Source: Planococcus sp. MSAK28401 (GTDB lineage Bacteria; Bacillota; Bacilli; Bacillales_A; Planococcaceae). Taken from it: 64,000 nucleotides of DNA. The stretch covers positions 619,501 to 683,500 of the forward strand of contig NZ_JAAMTH010000001.1 in the NCBI RefSeq assembly GCF_018283455.1, given 5' to 3'. Positions 1-8,812 of this stretch are shown piece after piece. The notes below the pieces were generated by a model that was not told the DNA's origin, did no database searches, and was given only the letters and a program-made list of their open reading frames with translations. Position numbers and translations under genes: made by a program. Numbering within the stretch: position 1 is the first letter of the stretch; the number at the start of each line of letters is the position of its first letter.

Positions 1-308
1 TTCGATTGAGATGATGAACCCTCCTTTAAAATAATCGGTTGTATACCACTTCGATAGCAATTTGGAAATTCCTGCTATTTATAGGAGAGGTGGAAAGACA
101 AAAAAGGATTCTTTAATGACGTGTCTTAAAAGGCTGCATTGCCAAACTTTAAACAAAAGGTATAACTTTCAAAAAAATTAGTGAAACTATATTTAAATTT
201 CCTGAAATCCATATATATGCATTTTTATATATTTTCTGGAAAAATATCCACTAAAAAGCTTTAAGGAATCAGTCGACGGGGTACGTGAATAGCAAGGAGG
301 CGTTATGA
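1..308. other. AT-rich gene-free leader of the window
   Basis: No supported gene. On the minus strand bases 30 to 17 read as a strong ribosome binding site (AAAGGAGGG), but no ATG, GTG or TTG follows before the window edge, so a minus-strand gene starting outside the window cannot be confirmed. Bases 180-240 are very AT-rich and could hold the promoter of the lipoprotein gene at 309. An AAGGAGG at 294-300 is that gene's ribosome binding site. Confidence 0.5.
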
Positions 309-1346
309 GTGAGCAATATAAACAAACTGGCTGGAATGACTTTTGCCGTATTTTTACTCGCAAGCTGCCAAGAAACTGAAAATCCACCGCCTAGCACAGA
401 GGACTCAGGTTCTCCAAGTGAAACAACACCTGACGAAGAAGAAACAGTAGAAGCAAAGGAAAGTAACGAAGATAGCCAAGACAATGAGGATAAAGAAGCG
501 TCAGATGACTCGAGTGACAGTACAGATGACGATCCTTCAGATGGCTTTGAAGAAACTCAGGCGAGTCCATCCTTTTCCATCGAGACATATTCATATGTCA
601 CAAAAACCGGCTATCTCACCGCATTCAACATTGAACGCGGTGAGGATGAAGAGGGCATAGCTGAAAAAAGCTTGATGCAATCTCTGATTGAAAACGATCC
701 TACCACATTAGAAATTCTGGGATCTTATGCTGAGTTGACTGTGGATATGCCGACGCTTAACGTGAAATTTACGGAAGAGGATGGAGGTGCATTATCCACA
801 ACTTCTGCGCAAACGACCTTTTTCTATAGTTCATTGTTTGGAATCAGTGATCTCTATGGCATTGAAGAAATTGTGTTTACCAATCCCGAGGGCGAAGAAA
901 ATGTCATTGTAGCTCAGCGCTTAGTGGACAAGCCCTTGATTGTTGAAGAAGAAAGAGGTATTTCGCGCGGTTACTATACAATGTACGACAAAGAGCTGGA
1001 GCAGACCAACTTCTTAGCTGGCGTGGATGTGGGAGAGCAAGTGGCGGATGAAAACGGTGGACCCTTGTCCTTTCCTGAAACAGTGGAAGTGATGAAGACA
1101 GCGGACCAGGAAGGGGCCACTTACTCATCAGCCATAGTGGAAGGATTGGAAGTGGTTGACGCCTCACTCGAAAACGATACGGCTACAGTTCGCTTCACAT
1201 CAGATGAAGAAACAGTCACAGAACCCGACCTGATCGTCTTCGAAACCGCAATGCAATTGGCAGCCCTTGACTTTCAGGCAGAGCAACTTCGTTTAATAAA
1301 CGAAACCTTAGAAGAAAGCATCACGTACCCGTTTGCGGTGAAGTAA
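309..1346 (+). CDS. lipoprotein, possibly two GerMN-like domains
   Basis: Predicted membrane-anchored lipoprotein of 345 residues, exported by Sec and lipidated at the cysteine of an LLASC lipobox near residue 20. An acidic, Ser/Thr/Glu-rich linker covers about residues 22-85, followed by a folded region. Two stretches (about 140-205 and 275-340) share the pattern of a beta strand ending in VxFT, then a helix and a strand, recalling the duplicated GerMN domains of GerM-type proteins. That assignment is weak. The GTG at 309 is chosen because AAGGAGG at 294-300 lies 8 bases upstream; an ATG at 305 is out of frame and too close. The gene stands alone and ends at a terminator. Confidence 0.7.
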   Translation: MSNINKLAGMTFAVFLLASCQETENPPPSTEDSGSPSETTPDEEETVEAKESNEDSQDNEDKEASDDSSDSTDDDPSDGFEETQASPSFSIETYSYVTKTGYLTAFNIERGEDEEGIAEKSLMQSLIENDPTTLEILGSYAELTVDMPTLNVKFTEEDGGALSTTSAQTTFFYSSLFGISDLYGIEEIVFTNPEGEENVIVAQRLVDKPLIVEEERGISRGYYTMYDKELEQTNFLAGVDVGEQVADENGGPLSFPETVEVMKTADQEGATYSSAIVEGLEVVDASLENDTATVRFTSDEETVTEPDLIVFETAMQLAALDFQAEQLRLINETLEESITYPFAVK

Positions 1347-1362
1347 AGATTAATAAGGATAA

Positions 1363-1394
1363 AAAAGGCTTGGAGAAAACCAGGCCTTTTTTTT
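1363..1394 (+). terminator. Rho-independent terminator
   Basis: Stem GGCTTGG / CCAGGCC (one G-T pair) with loop AGAAAA followed by eight or more T, just after the lipoprotein stop. Confidence 0.8.
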
Positions 1395-1422
1395 ATGTCT
1401 TGATTTTATCCAGGTAAATGGA

Positions 1423-1475
1423 TTGACTATACTTAAAAAACGTTATACTGTGTATATGAGTATAAACAGTATAAC
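1423..1475 (+). promoter_or_regulatory. promoter with GntR/YtrA-type operator
   Basis: A perfect inverted repeat, GTTATACTGT (1442-1451) and ACAGTATAAC (1466-1475), is separated by 14 bases. A TTGACT at 1423-1428 is a likely -35 box and the left arm overlaps the -10 position. The next operon encodes a GntR-family repressor, and such regulators bind inverted repeats over their own promoter, so this is inferred to be its autoregulatory site. Confidence 0.7.
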
Positions 1476-1497
1476 AGTTAAGAGGGAGTGTTTATAA

Positions 1498-2220
1498 ATG
1501 AATGACTGGAATCTAGCATACCGTTTGGCAACTTTCGAAATAAAAGCGTCGTTGCGCAATTTATTATTAATCCTGGCTTTTTATATCGCAATGAGCCTGA
1601 TTTTTATGCTGTCGTTCGATGTGTATCTAGAAGGTGAGTTTAAAGGTTTTGACTTGATGTTCCTATTGGTGTTCTTCATGTTTCCGTCTTGGATGAAAGG
1701 AAAGGAATTTCAAATGCAGAAAATGGATGGGAATCTATGGTCGTCCCCGCCGGTCATCATGCTCCAGCAATTGCCGATAAGCAAAAACACAATTGTCAAA
1801 AGCCGCTTTATCATCCATGCGTTCTGTTCGTTTCCATTCCAATTGATCCTGCTGATCGCCATGCCACTCATGTCGGACAATTTTCGCGAAGCAATGACGC
1901 CTATTTCTTACCTTGTGTTCGTGCTGACGTGGCTTGCCATTTCGATTGCGGTCGGCTTTATGATGGCCGCCAGTGAAGCGGGAGGGAATTTTAGGATGAA
2001 AGAGATTGTGCTGTCGTTCATCTATATCTTGGTCGCGGCAGCCGCCATCTACTTGTTGTTCCCCATGCTTTCGGGCGGCGGATTAGTCGAGTGGACAATG
2101 GCGATTGCTGTGGACTGGCCGCTGCTGACGGGCACCACAGCTGTGCTCCTCATGATTGCCGGTTGGAAATACTGGCAGGCGGATATGAGAAAGACAATGA
2201 AGAAAACGGATTATCTGTGA
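1498..2220 (+). CDS. six-TM membrane protein of the GntR-ABC operon
   Basis: Integral membrane protein of 240 residues with about six hydrophobic segments (roughly residues 20-40, 48-63, 105-125, 140-160, 170-195 and 202-225). It is the first gene after the operator at 1442-1475. No catalytic motif is visible. Its position before a GntR regulator and an ABC ATPase suggests it is the permease partner of the ATPase at 2629. The start ATG has GAGGGAGTG 7 bases upstream. The family was not recognised; the transport role is inferred from context only. Confidence 0.75.
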   Translation: MNDWNLAYRLATFEIKASLRNLLLILAFYIAMSLIFMLSFDVYLEGEFKGFDLMFLLVFFMFPSWMKGKEFQMQKMDGNLWSSPPVIMLQQLPISKNTIVKSRFIIHAFCSFPFQLILLIAMPLMSDNFREAMTPISYLVFVLTWLAISIAVGFMMAASEAGGNFRMKEIVLSFIYILVAAAAIYLLFPMLSGGGLVEWTMAIAVDWPLLTGTTAVLLMIAGWKYWQADMRKTMKKTDYL

Positions 2221-2235
2221 GAGGAGGGCTTGCTT

Positions 2236-2625
2236 TTGCTGCCAATACGTTTATCCAAAGATTCCCGCGAACCGATTTATCACCAAATTGAAAAGCAGCT
2301 GAAAGCCTTGATTGCGGGAGGCCATTTGGTTGCGGGTTCGCCGCTTCCGTCAATCCGCGCATTATCGAAAGATCTGGAAATCAGCGTCATCACGATAAGG
2401 CGCGCTTATCAGGACCTCGAAGCGCAGGGCTTTATCCAAACGCTTCACGGCAAAGGGACCTTTGTTGCGGAAATACAAAATACGACCAAGCAGCAAGTGA
2501 TGACCGATTCGGTGGAAAAGGAATTTGAACAGGCCATCCGCAATGCGATGGACTATGACTATACAGTTGATGACATCAAGCGTGTTTTTGAAGAAACCTT
2601 AAGCAAGCTGAAGGAGGGAAAATAA
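2236..2625 (+). CDS. GntR-family (YtrA type) transcriptional regulator
   Basis: Short GntR regulator of about 129 residues. An N-terminal winged helix spans roughly residues 8-75 (PIYHQIEKQLK, then PLPSIRALSKDL, then TIRRAYQDLEAQG, then HGKGTFV), with only a short C-terminal helical tail instead of a large effector domain, as in the YtrA subfamily. Two TTG codons are possible starts, 2230 and 2236. The GAGGAGGG at 2221-2228 is 7 bases from 2236 but 1 base from 2230, so 2236 is preferred. It lies inside the ABC operon and probably represses it from the palindrome at 1442-1475. YtrA-type regulators often respond to cell-envelope stress; the signal here is unknown. Confidence 0.9.
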   Translation: MLPIRLSKDSREPIYHQIEKQLKALIAGGHLVAGSPLPSIRALSKDLEISVITIRRAYQDLEAQGFIQTLHGKGTFVAEIQNTTKQQVMTDSVEKEFEQAIRNAMDYDYTVDDIKRVFEETLSKLKEGK

Positions 2626-2628
2626 CGG

Positions 2629-3474
2629 ATGATTCCATGGATTGAATTAACGCAAGTCAATAAGCAAATCGATGACTTCCGGCTGGGACCGATCGACTTA
2701 GCCATCGAGCCCGGCACGATTACCGCCCTAGTCGGCAATAACGGTTCCGGGAAAAGCACCTTGCTGAAGCTGATTATGAACCTGGCCAACGTGGATACAG
2801 GAGATATCCAAGTGTTCGGCAAACCGGTGGACGGAGAAGACGAAAGTTGGAAAAAGCACGTCACTTTCCTGCCTCAAACTCCCGTTGGCTGGAATGCTTA
2901 TACAGGAAATGATTTGAAAAACCTGATTGCTCCGCTCTATCCAAAATGGGAGGACGCTCTTTTTGAACATACGATACAGCTCTTAGGCATCCCGCTGGAT
3001 AAGCGCTTCGGCAAATTATCACCGGGCATGCAGCAAAAGTTGAGTTTGTCGCTGGCCTTGCCTCGCAATACGGATATCCTTATTTTAGATGAACCGACCG
3101 CTTCTCTGGATATTCCTTCTAAAAACTTGGTGATGGATTTATTGGTCGACTGGATGGAGCGGGAAGACCGGGCTGTCATTTTGACGACCCATCAGCCCGA
3201 AAGCCTCCGCAAACTGGCGGACTATCTATTCTTGATAAAAGATGGCCAGGCAATCGGGAATTACGAAAAAGACCAGCTCGTCAGCCGATTTCGCCGCTAC
3301 TGGCTGACGGAAATGCCTGCTGAAGCAGTACCTGGAGAACGATCGCGCTCCGGCCGGCAACTTGTATCCGATAATTTAGAGGGCACAGAAAAATACTGTG
3401 CGAAACACGGGATCGGGATTGTAGACGACAAAGCTCTGGAACTGGAAGAAATTATTAGCCTGTTACTGATATGA
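2629..3474 (+). CDS. ABC transporter ATP-binding protein
   Basis: Nucleotide-binding subunit of 281 residues. Walker A GNNGSGKST is near residue 40, a degenerate signature LSPGMQQ near 130, and Walker B ILILDEPTASLD near 150, followed by an H-loop in TTHQPE. The C-terminal 60 residues are family-specific. It starts 3 bases after the GntR stop with AAGGAGGG 10 bases upstream, and its stop overlaps the next gene (ATGA). It probably energises the membrane protein at 1498, an arrangement known for GntR-linked ABC exporters. The substrate cannot be read. Confidence 0.9.
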   Translation: MIPWIELTQVNKQIDDFRLGPIDLAIEPGTITALVGNNGSGKSTLLKLIMNLANVDTGDIQVFGKPVDGEDESWKKHVTFLPQTPVGWNAYTGNDLKNLIAPLYPKWEDALFEHTIQLLGIPLDKRFGKLSPGMQQKLSLSLALPRNTDILILDEPTASLDIPSKNLVMDLLVDWMEREDRAVILTTHQPESLRKLADYLFLIKDGQAIGNYEKDQLVSRFRRYWLTEMPAEAVPGERSRSGRQLVSDNLEGTEKYCAKHGIGIVDDKALELEEIISLLLI

Positions 3475-4430
3475 ACCAAAAAGAGAGGATGAGGGAAATG
3501 GAGACCATGCTCACCGTAGAAAGATTGGGAAAATTTTTCAAAGACAAGCAAATCATTTCGAATATCTCGTTTGAAGTGAAACAAGGGGAAATCATGGCGT
3601 TGCTTGGGCCGAACGGGGCAGGAAAATCGACCACAATCCGCAATATCATGGGCATCATGTATCCGGATGAAGGGGCCATCACGTTCCGCAATAGTACAAA
3701 TAACGAGATCCCCCGCAATAAAATCGGCTATTTGCCAGAAGAGCGAGGCTTGTACAAAAACGTCAAAGTGATGGATATCCTGCTATACCTGGCGGAGCTG
3801 AAGGATTATCCGCTGAACCGCGCCAAAGAACGGGCGTTGGAATTCTTAAAGAAATTTGGCTTGGAAGGCAAAGACAATGTGTCAGTCGAGGAATTGTCGA
3901 AAGGGATGGGGCAGAAAGTGCAATTTATCGCTTCGATTCTTCACGAACCCGAACTGCTCATTTTAGATGAACCGTTTTCAGGACTCGACCCGGTCAGCCA
4001 GGAATTATTCAAAGACGAAATCCGCTCATTGGCCAAAAACGGCACGGCGATTTTATTATCCTCCCACCAAATGAATCTTGTCGAGGAAATGGCGGACCGC
4101 TTATTCTTGATTCATCGCGGAACCAAAGTCATCTCGGGAAGCTTGAGTGAAGTGAAAAAGGAATACGCCAACTTTAAATGCACCATCCATGGAAACAATA
4201 GCCATGAAGTGCTGGAAAGCTTGCCGGAAGTGGAACGGGTCGAACATAGCGAGGAAGCGGCGGTGCTGTATCTGTCGAAGCGTGTGCAACCGGCGATTTG
4301 GTTAAGAAACCTGCCGGAACAACTCGAAGTCCAAGAATTATCGATTGACCGGATTTCACTCCACGAAATCTTCATCGATATCGCTACGGACAAAAACCTA
4401 TTGAAGGAAGCGGGGGAGTTGCATGCATAA
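3471..4430 (+). CDS. ABC ATPase, NatA/YhaQ-like
   Basis: ATP-binding subunit of about 310-319 residues. Walker A GPNGAGKST is near residue 47, the signature is LSKGMGQKVQ, and Walker B is LLILDEPFSGLDP. The C-terminal domain (about 220-315, ending LHEIFIDIATD) resembles the DUF4162 tail of NatA/YhaQ ATPases. The start is uncertain: ATG 3471 overlaps the previous stop, while ATGs at 3489, 3498 and 3507 are nearer purine-rich stretches, and the conserved fold begins at MLTVERLGKFF. It overlaps the downstream permease by 8 bases, so the two are translationally coupled and form one exporter, distinct from the 1498/2629 pair. Confidence 0.9.
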   Translation: MNQKERMREMETMLTVERLGKFFKDKQIISNISFEVKQGEIMALLGPNGAGKSTTIRNIMGIMYPDEGAITFRNSTNNEIPRNKIGYLPEERGLYKNVKVMDILLYLAELKDYPLNRAKERALEFLKKFGLEGKDNVSVEELSKGMGQKVQFIASILHEPELLILDEPFSGLDPVSQELFKDEIRSLAKNGTAILLSSHQMNLVEEMADRLFLIHRGTKVISGSLSEVKKEYANFKCTIHGNNSHEVLESLPEVERVEHSEEAAVLYLSKRVQPAIWLRNLPEQLEVQELSIDRISLHEIFIDIATDKNLLKEAGELHA

Positions 4431-5631
4431 CACGAAGAAAGTCGCAAAATGGGAAATCAAACGCAATATGAAAAGCAAGTCGTTCATCATCGGCTTGTTT
4501 CTGACGCCAATTATTTTCCTGGCCTTCCTGTTGTTGCCGGAATTGTTCAGCTCAGACGATGAACCAGCAACGACGACGGTTTATGTCAACGACCAGCTTG
4601 GTGTCTACGAGCAATTAGAAGCAGCTGCAGCGAACACAGAATGGAATATGGAACCGACGGACAGCACCCAACAGGAAGCTGAGGCGGCACTTGAAGAAGA
4701 GACGGACGCTGCCTATATTTTCATCGGTGAACAATCGGTCGAAAGCGGCACAGTACCTGTCTATACGAACGATGAAACGAGTGACGCCTTCATGGATGAA
4801 GTCCAGCTGCTTGGCGGGCCATTGCAAATGGTGCAAATCGAGCAGCTCGGCCTGACAGCGGAAGAAGCAAGGACAGTCGCACAAAGTATCGTCTTTGAAG
4901 ACGCTTCGAATGAACCAGAAGAAGCGGGCCTGTTCAGTGAATCGATGCTCGAGCGCGTGGTGCCAGGGGCGTTTGCGGCTGTTGTCATGTTGTCGATCGT
5001 CTTCACGGGCATGGCGATTTTCCAAAGTGCTTCCCAGGAGAAGAAAGACAAAATAGCAGAAATCATCCTGTCATCACTGACGCCGGCTGAGCTGATGCAA
5101 GGCAAAATCATCGGCTATTTCGTGCTCGGCCTCATTCAGGTGGTCGTCTATGTATTGATTGCGCTGCCGGTGCTCATTTGGCGAGTCGATGTTCCGATCG
5201 TGGAGTATTTGTTCGTTCCTGAATTACTGGTCCTATTGCTCATCGCCATTCTCGGCTACCTCTTGTATGCAGCAATATTTGTCGGAATCGGCGCAACGAT
5301 GGCCGACATCTCGACTGCAGGGAATTTCCAAGGCATGGTCATGATGCTGCCATTCAGCCCATTTCTGTTCATCGGCCCGGTATTCAACGATCCAAGCGGC
5401 ATTTGGGCACAAATTGGAAGCTATATCCCGTTCACCGCACCTGGTGTCCTCATTATGCGCTTGTCGTTGCTGGAACAATGGCCATGGGTGGAAATCGTGA
5501 TCGCCACTGCGATTCTGGCTATTAGCGTATGGGTCTTCATGAAACTCGCTGGCAAGATCTTCAAGATCGGCATACTCATGTATGGAAAAAATGCGACCCC
5601 GGGAGAAATCTGGAAGTGGGTCAGAACTTAA
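4423..5631 (+). CDS. ABC-2 permease, NatB/YhaP-like
   Basis: Membrane subunit of 402 residues with ABC-2 exporter architecture: one TM helix near residues 20-40, a long extracytoplasmic domain (about 42-180, very acidic and rich in EE and DE), then about five TM helices from residue 185 to 385. The segment ASQEKKDKIAEIILSSLTP just after the second TM is the conserved coupling motif of the NatB/YhaP group. It pairs with the ATPase at 3471. NatAB-type systems extrude sodium or act in envelope stress; which applies here is not visible. A terminator follows. Confidence 0.88.
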   Translation: MHNTKKVAKWEIKRNMKSKSFIIGLFLTPIIFLAFLLLPELFSSDDEPATTTVYVNDQLGVYEQLEAAAANTEWNMEPTDSTQQEAEAALEEETDAAYIFIGEQSVESGTVPVYTNDETSDAFMDEVQLLGGPLQMVQIEQLGLTAEEARTVAQSIVFEDASNEPEEAGLFSESMLERVVPGAFAAVVMLSIVFTGMAIFQSASQEKKDKIAEIILSSLTPAELMQGKIIGYFVLGLIQVVVYVLIALPVLIWRVDVPIVEYLFVPELLVLLLIAILGYLLYAAIFVGIGATMADISTAGNFQGMVMMLPFSPFLFIGPVFNDPSGIWAQIGSYIPFTAPGVLIMRLSLLEQWPWVEIVIATAILAISVWVFMKLAGKIFKIGILMYGKNATPGEIWKWVRT

Positions 5632-5657
5632 TCAGTGAAATCATCCAGCCAGAAAAA

Positions 5658-5686
5658 AGCCCAGAGATCATGTCTCTGGGCTTTTC
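5658..5686. terminator. bidirectional terminator
   Basis: Perfect stem AGCCCAGAGA / TCTCTGGGCT with a 5-base loop, TTTT on the plus side and an A-run on the other. It lies between two convergent genes (permease and SDR) and can serve both. Confidence 0.85.
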
Positions 5687-5697
5687 ATATTCACATA

Positions 5698-6549
5698 TTA
5701 TTCAGCTGGAGTGCCGGGTTCGATCTCGTAGGATTTCTGAACGGTTTCGTTGCGCTCGCCCAGTCCTTCGTCGGTCGTTTTGCTCCACATGCCTTCCATG
5801 CGTTCCTTGACTTGTGGAATCATTTTTTCCGGAATGACGTTGCGGTATTGATTCGTTTCGCCAAGGATCACTTTGATCGACGGCTCGGTAACTTCTTTCG
5901 GATCGAACTGCTCGTAAGGGAAAGCGGCTTTCTCGTAGTCGAAGACCGTGTTTTCTGAATCGGACTGCCAGTTTTTCCATGTTTCAAACTCGCGGTCATT
6001 AAAGCCAGTCAAATATGGCCCTGGGTTGATGGTTGCCACTTCCACATTGAATTCCTGCAGCTCTTTGCTCAAGGCATCCGCGAAGGCTTCAGTTGCGTGT
6101 TTCGTTCCGCAATATGGCCCCATCAATGGATCTGCCATCAAGCCGGATACAGAAGAGACGAAGACGATACGGCCGGATTTCTTTTCGACCATTTGGCGCG
6201 CAAATCCTTTCGTCAATAAGGTCGGCCCAAAGAGGTTGACCTCGAATTGGTGGCGCAAGTTTTCTTCAGGGATATCGACAAGCGATCCACCTTCAGACAC
6301 TGCCGCATTGTTCACCAAGACATCGATGTCCCATGTCCATGCTTTTTCGCGGTCTTTCGGATTCGTGACATCCAATTTCTCGATTTGCATCGATACGCCA
6401 CGCTCTTTCGCTTCCTGCTCCAAAGCAGAAACCTGTGAAATGATTTCAACACCCGCGATGACGGATTTGCCTTTTTCCGCCAAGCTGAATGCAATATTTT
6501 TGCCAAATCCAGTGCCAGCACCGGTAATTAAGATTTTTTCGTTTGCCAT
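5698..6549 (-). CDS. SDR family oxidoreductase
   Basis: Short-chain dehydrogenase/reductase of 283 residues, somewhat longer than the classical 250. The N-terminal cofactor motif TGAGTGFG is near residue 9, NNAAVS near 87, the catalytic serine lies in VSSVSG, and YCGTK gives the Tyr-x-x-x-Lys pair near residue 148. An extended C-terminus after residue 200 is family-specific. The start is supported by GAGGAGGAAT just upstream. It is a single gene convergent with the ABC operon. The substrate is unknown; classical SDRs reduce or oxidise carbonyl/alcohol groups with NAD(P)(H). Confidence 0.88.
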   Translation of the reverse strand: MANEKILITGAGTGFGKNIAFSLAEKGKSVIAGVEIISQVSALEQEAKERGVSMQIEKLDVTNPKDREKAWTWDIDVLVNNAAVSEGGSLVDIPEENLRHQFEVNLFGPTLLTKGFARQMVEKKSGRIVFVSSVSGLMADPLMGPYCGTKHATEAFADALSKELQEFNVEVATINPGPYLTGFNDREFETWKNWQSDSENTVFDYEKAAFPYEQFDPKEVTEPSIKVILGETNQYRNVIPEKMIPQVKERMEGMWSKTTDEGLGERNETVQKSYEIEPGTPAE

Positions 6550-6930
6550 TCAAAATTCCTCCTCGAGTTGTTTGTTGCTGCTGTTTTTACTTATATTTCC
6601 CCCACATACCCTTCCGGACTCTCTGGTCAAACGAAAAATAAGGGATTCTTTCGAAATTCAAGCGAAGAAATTAGCTGGATGAACAAGGGAGGTGACATGC
6701 CGGTTCGTTGTCAGTCACTAGAATTACAGGACAGGAAACCATGTAGTTGATCAAAATTGCTAAAAGCAACTAATAAGTATACTGTTGAGTTAATTTAAGT
6801 CGGAAAATTCTGATATAAATAATTCGTGACATCACGGCCGAAAATGTGTCATTCTGTTTGGCTATTGGAAAGAGGGAAAAATACCTGAAATAAGATACCT
6901 GGAGCTAAGCTATGAAGGAGGAGTTCGCCA
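6550..6930. other. intergenic region between divergent oxidoreductase genes
   Basis: No supported gene in 381 bases. It holds the upstream regions of the SDR (minus) and the zinc-free alcohol dehydrogenase (plus). A TGATATAAAT at 6811-6820 is a plausible -10 box for the plus gene. A 17-codon reading frame at 6698 with GGGAGGT upstream is possible but has no other support. Confidence 0.4.
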
Positions 6931-7920
6931 ATGAGAGCCAGCGTCCACGAAACCTATGGGCCGCCGGAAGTCATGGTCCTGAAAGAAGTGAAGAAACCGA
7001 GCCCGAAAGAAGATGAAATATTGATTAAGGTTCATGCAACAACAGTTACTTCTGGAGACTGCAAAGTGCGAGGGGCGGATCCATTTGCTGTCAGGCTGTT
7101 CTATGGATTGAAAAAACCAAAAATCGGGATATTGGGTTCTGAACTGTCCGGAGAAGTCGAAGAGATAGGGGAAAACGTCAAGTCATTTAAAAAAGGGGAT
7201 TTGGTAGTGGGTGGAACAAATACAAAACTCGGCGCAAATGCCGAGTACGTATGCATCAAGGAAAAAGGCGCCATTGCCATCAAACCGGTGAATATGACAT
7301 TTGAAGAGGCGGCCTCTGTTCCTTTTGGCGCCACCACCGCTTTGTTTTTCCTGCGGGATAAGGGGCATATCCAGAAAGGGCAAAAAGTGTTGATCTATGG
7401 TGCGTCGGGCAGCGTGGGCACTTATGCCGTCCAATTGGCTAAAATTTTTGGCGCAGAAGTTACAGCGGTGTGCAGTGGTAAAAATATTGAATTGGTAAAG
7501 TCATTAGGGGCTGATTATGCAATCGACTACACCTTGGAGGATTTTACCGATTCAGCTAAATCCTATGACGTGATCTTTGATACGGTAGGGAAAACTTCCT
7601 TTGCCCAATGCAAACGCGTCATGACCGAAAAAGGGATTTATTTAGCGACAGTTGCAGGAGTGCCTCAATTCGCGCAGATGTTTTCAACTTCGATCAGGGG
7701 TGGCAAGAAATTGATCAGCGGATTAGCCCCCATGCACAAGGAAGATTTGCTTTTCCTCATTGAATTGATTGAAGCCGGAAAGCTCAAATCCGTCATCGAC
7801 CGAAGCTATCCTTTAGATCGAGTGGCTGAAGCCCATCGGTACGTGGAAACAGGGCATAAGCGGGGCAATGTAGTTATAAATGTGATAAAGCCTGACGAGC
7901 TTGCGGCTGTGAGTGATTAA
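6931..7920 (+). CDS. NAD(P)-dependent alcohol dehydrogenase (quinone oxidoreductase-like MDR)
   Basis: Medium-chain dehydrogenase/reductase of 329 residues without the zinc ligands of classical alcohol dehydrogenases. The N-terminal GroES-like domain (about 1-120) includes GSELSGEVEEIG, and the Rossmann domain has GASGSVGTYAVQLAK near residue 153. This is the architecture of zinc-independent quinone oxidoreductases or enoyl reductases, which use NADPH to reduce activated double bonds or quinones. AAGGAGGAG lies 9-10 bases before the ATG. It is monocistronic, ending at a strong terminator shared with bioY. The specific substrate cannot be inferred. Confidence 0.88.
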   Translation: MRASVHETYGPPEVMVLKEVKKPSPKEDEILIKVHATTVTSGDCKVRGADPFAVRLFYGLKKPKIGILGSELSGEVEEIGENVKSFKKGDLVVGGTNTKLGANAEYVCIKEKGAIAIKPVNMTFEEAASVPFGATTALFFLRDKGHIQKGQKVLIYGASGSVGTYAVQLAKIFGAEVTAVCSGKNIELVKSLGADYAIDYTLEDFTDSAKSYDVIFDTVGKTSFAQCKRVMTEKGIYLATVAGVPQFAQMFSTSIRGGKKLISGLAPMHKEDLLFLIELIEAGKLKSVIDRSYPLDRVAEAHRYVETGHKRGNVVINVIKPDELAAVSD

Positions 7921-7956
7921 CAAAGCAGCCTTGTCCGAGCTTATTGTTCGAACGAA

Positions 7957-7996
7957 GGGAGAGTCAAAACCGAACGTCGGTTTTGACTCTCCCTTT
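7957..7996. terminator. strong bidirectional terminator
   Basis: A 17-bp perfect stem (GGGAGAGTCAAAACCGA and its complement) with a 3-base loop, flanked by short T/A tracts, between the convergent dehydrogenase and bioY genes. Confidence 0.9.
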
Positions 7997-8018
7997 CATT
8001 TTACAAATAATATGCTGT

Positions 8019-8597
8019 TCATAAAGAAGAATGATTCCGTGCTTCCAAACTAGGCAAAAGCTTCGCCGATGCCAAACGGTTTCTCACCGAGATGCCGATC
8101 CACGCAGCGAGCACGGCTTTGATAACCCCAACAAGGATGAACGGTAAGAATCCGCCCATAAAGGCGCCAGTCCAGGAAAGTTCAGCGAAGATCTTCAGCC
8201 AGACCGTTCCGAACGTTAAAGCTACGAACATGCCGAGGATGTTGGCAATGACTGCATTCATGACCGTAAAACCCATTTTTTCCAGGTAATAGCCGATGAC
8301 AAAAGCGGTCGGGATGAACCCGAATAAATAACCGCCCGTCGGCCCGAACAAACTGCCCAAGCCGCCTGACATTTGCGCGAATACCGGGATACCGGCGGCG
8401 CCGATTGCGAGATAAACCAAGATGGACAATGTGCCATAGCGTGCGCCCAAAATCGTGGCAGCAAGCCCGATCGCCAAAGTTTGCCCGGTAATCGGCACGA
8501 GCGGCAAGGGAATGGTGACTTGAGCGAGTATGCCGATAATGGCGGCGAACAAAGCTGTCACGATCATCATCCGTAGTTTTTTGTTTGATTCTGTCAT
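8019..8597 (-). CDS. bioY: biotin transporter BioY
   Basis: S-component of the energy-coupling-factor biotin transporter, 192 residues with about six TM helices. Recognisable BioY features are IPLPLVPITGQTLAIGLA near residue 28, the LVYLAIGAAGIPVFA segment and the GPTGGYLFGF motif near residue 85, the biotin-binding signature. No EcfA/EcfT genes are adjacent, so it would use the shared ECF module encoded elsewhere or act alone. A BirA-type operator lies over its promoter at 8619-8650, so it should be repressed when biotin is plentiful. GAAAGGACG upstream of the ATG supports the start. Confidence 0.97.
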   Translation of the reverse strand: MTESNKKLRMMIVTALFAAIIGILAQVTIPLPLVPITGQTLAIGLAATILGARYGTLSILVYLAIGAAGIPVFAQMSGGLGSLFGPTGGYLFGFIPTAFVIGYYLEKMGFTVMNAVIANILGMFVALTFGTVWLKIFAELSWTGAFMGGFLPFILVGVIKAVLAAWIGISVRNRLASAKLLPSLEARNHSSL

Positions 8598-8618
8598 GAG
8601 AAAACGTCCTTTCGATTT

Positions 8619-8650
8619 GAGTTAACTAATTTTAATTATAAGTTAACTCA
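8619..8650 (-). promoter_or_regulatory. BirA operator overlapping the bioY promoter
   Basis: Perfect inverted repeat TGAGTTAACT (8619-8628) / AGTTAACTCA (8641-8650). Counted from the GTTAAC cores, the spacing is 14 bases, matching the BirA biotin-operon operator layout. On the minus strand a TATAAT (8639-8634) sits in the spacer, with TTCAGA 17 bases upstream as a possible -35, so BirA-biotin binding would block the promoter. Confidence 0.88.
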
Positions 8651-8812
8651 ATAATATCTGAACGGGCGAGAAGGTGTCAATAAGCTTTTGGCCAATCAAC
8701 AACTAGCCGAAACTCCCGGCTTCAGACCATAAGTGCAAAAACGAGGACGAATGCTGAGGGATGCAATGATAAAATGAGAGGGATACTATAGAGAGTAAAG
8801 GAGGCGGCGGCT

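Noticed and set aside
1..30. start of a minus-strand gene running out of the window
   Set aside because: A strong AAAGGAGGG exists, but no usual start codon occurs in the remaining 18 bases.
5948..6682. 244-codon plus-strand frame
   Set aside because: Shadow of the SDR gene on the minus strand, which has clear motifs and a good start.
6698..6751. short frame after GGGAGGTGAC
   Set aside because: Only 17 codons and no regulatory context; a good ribosome binding site alone is not enough.
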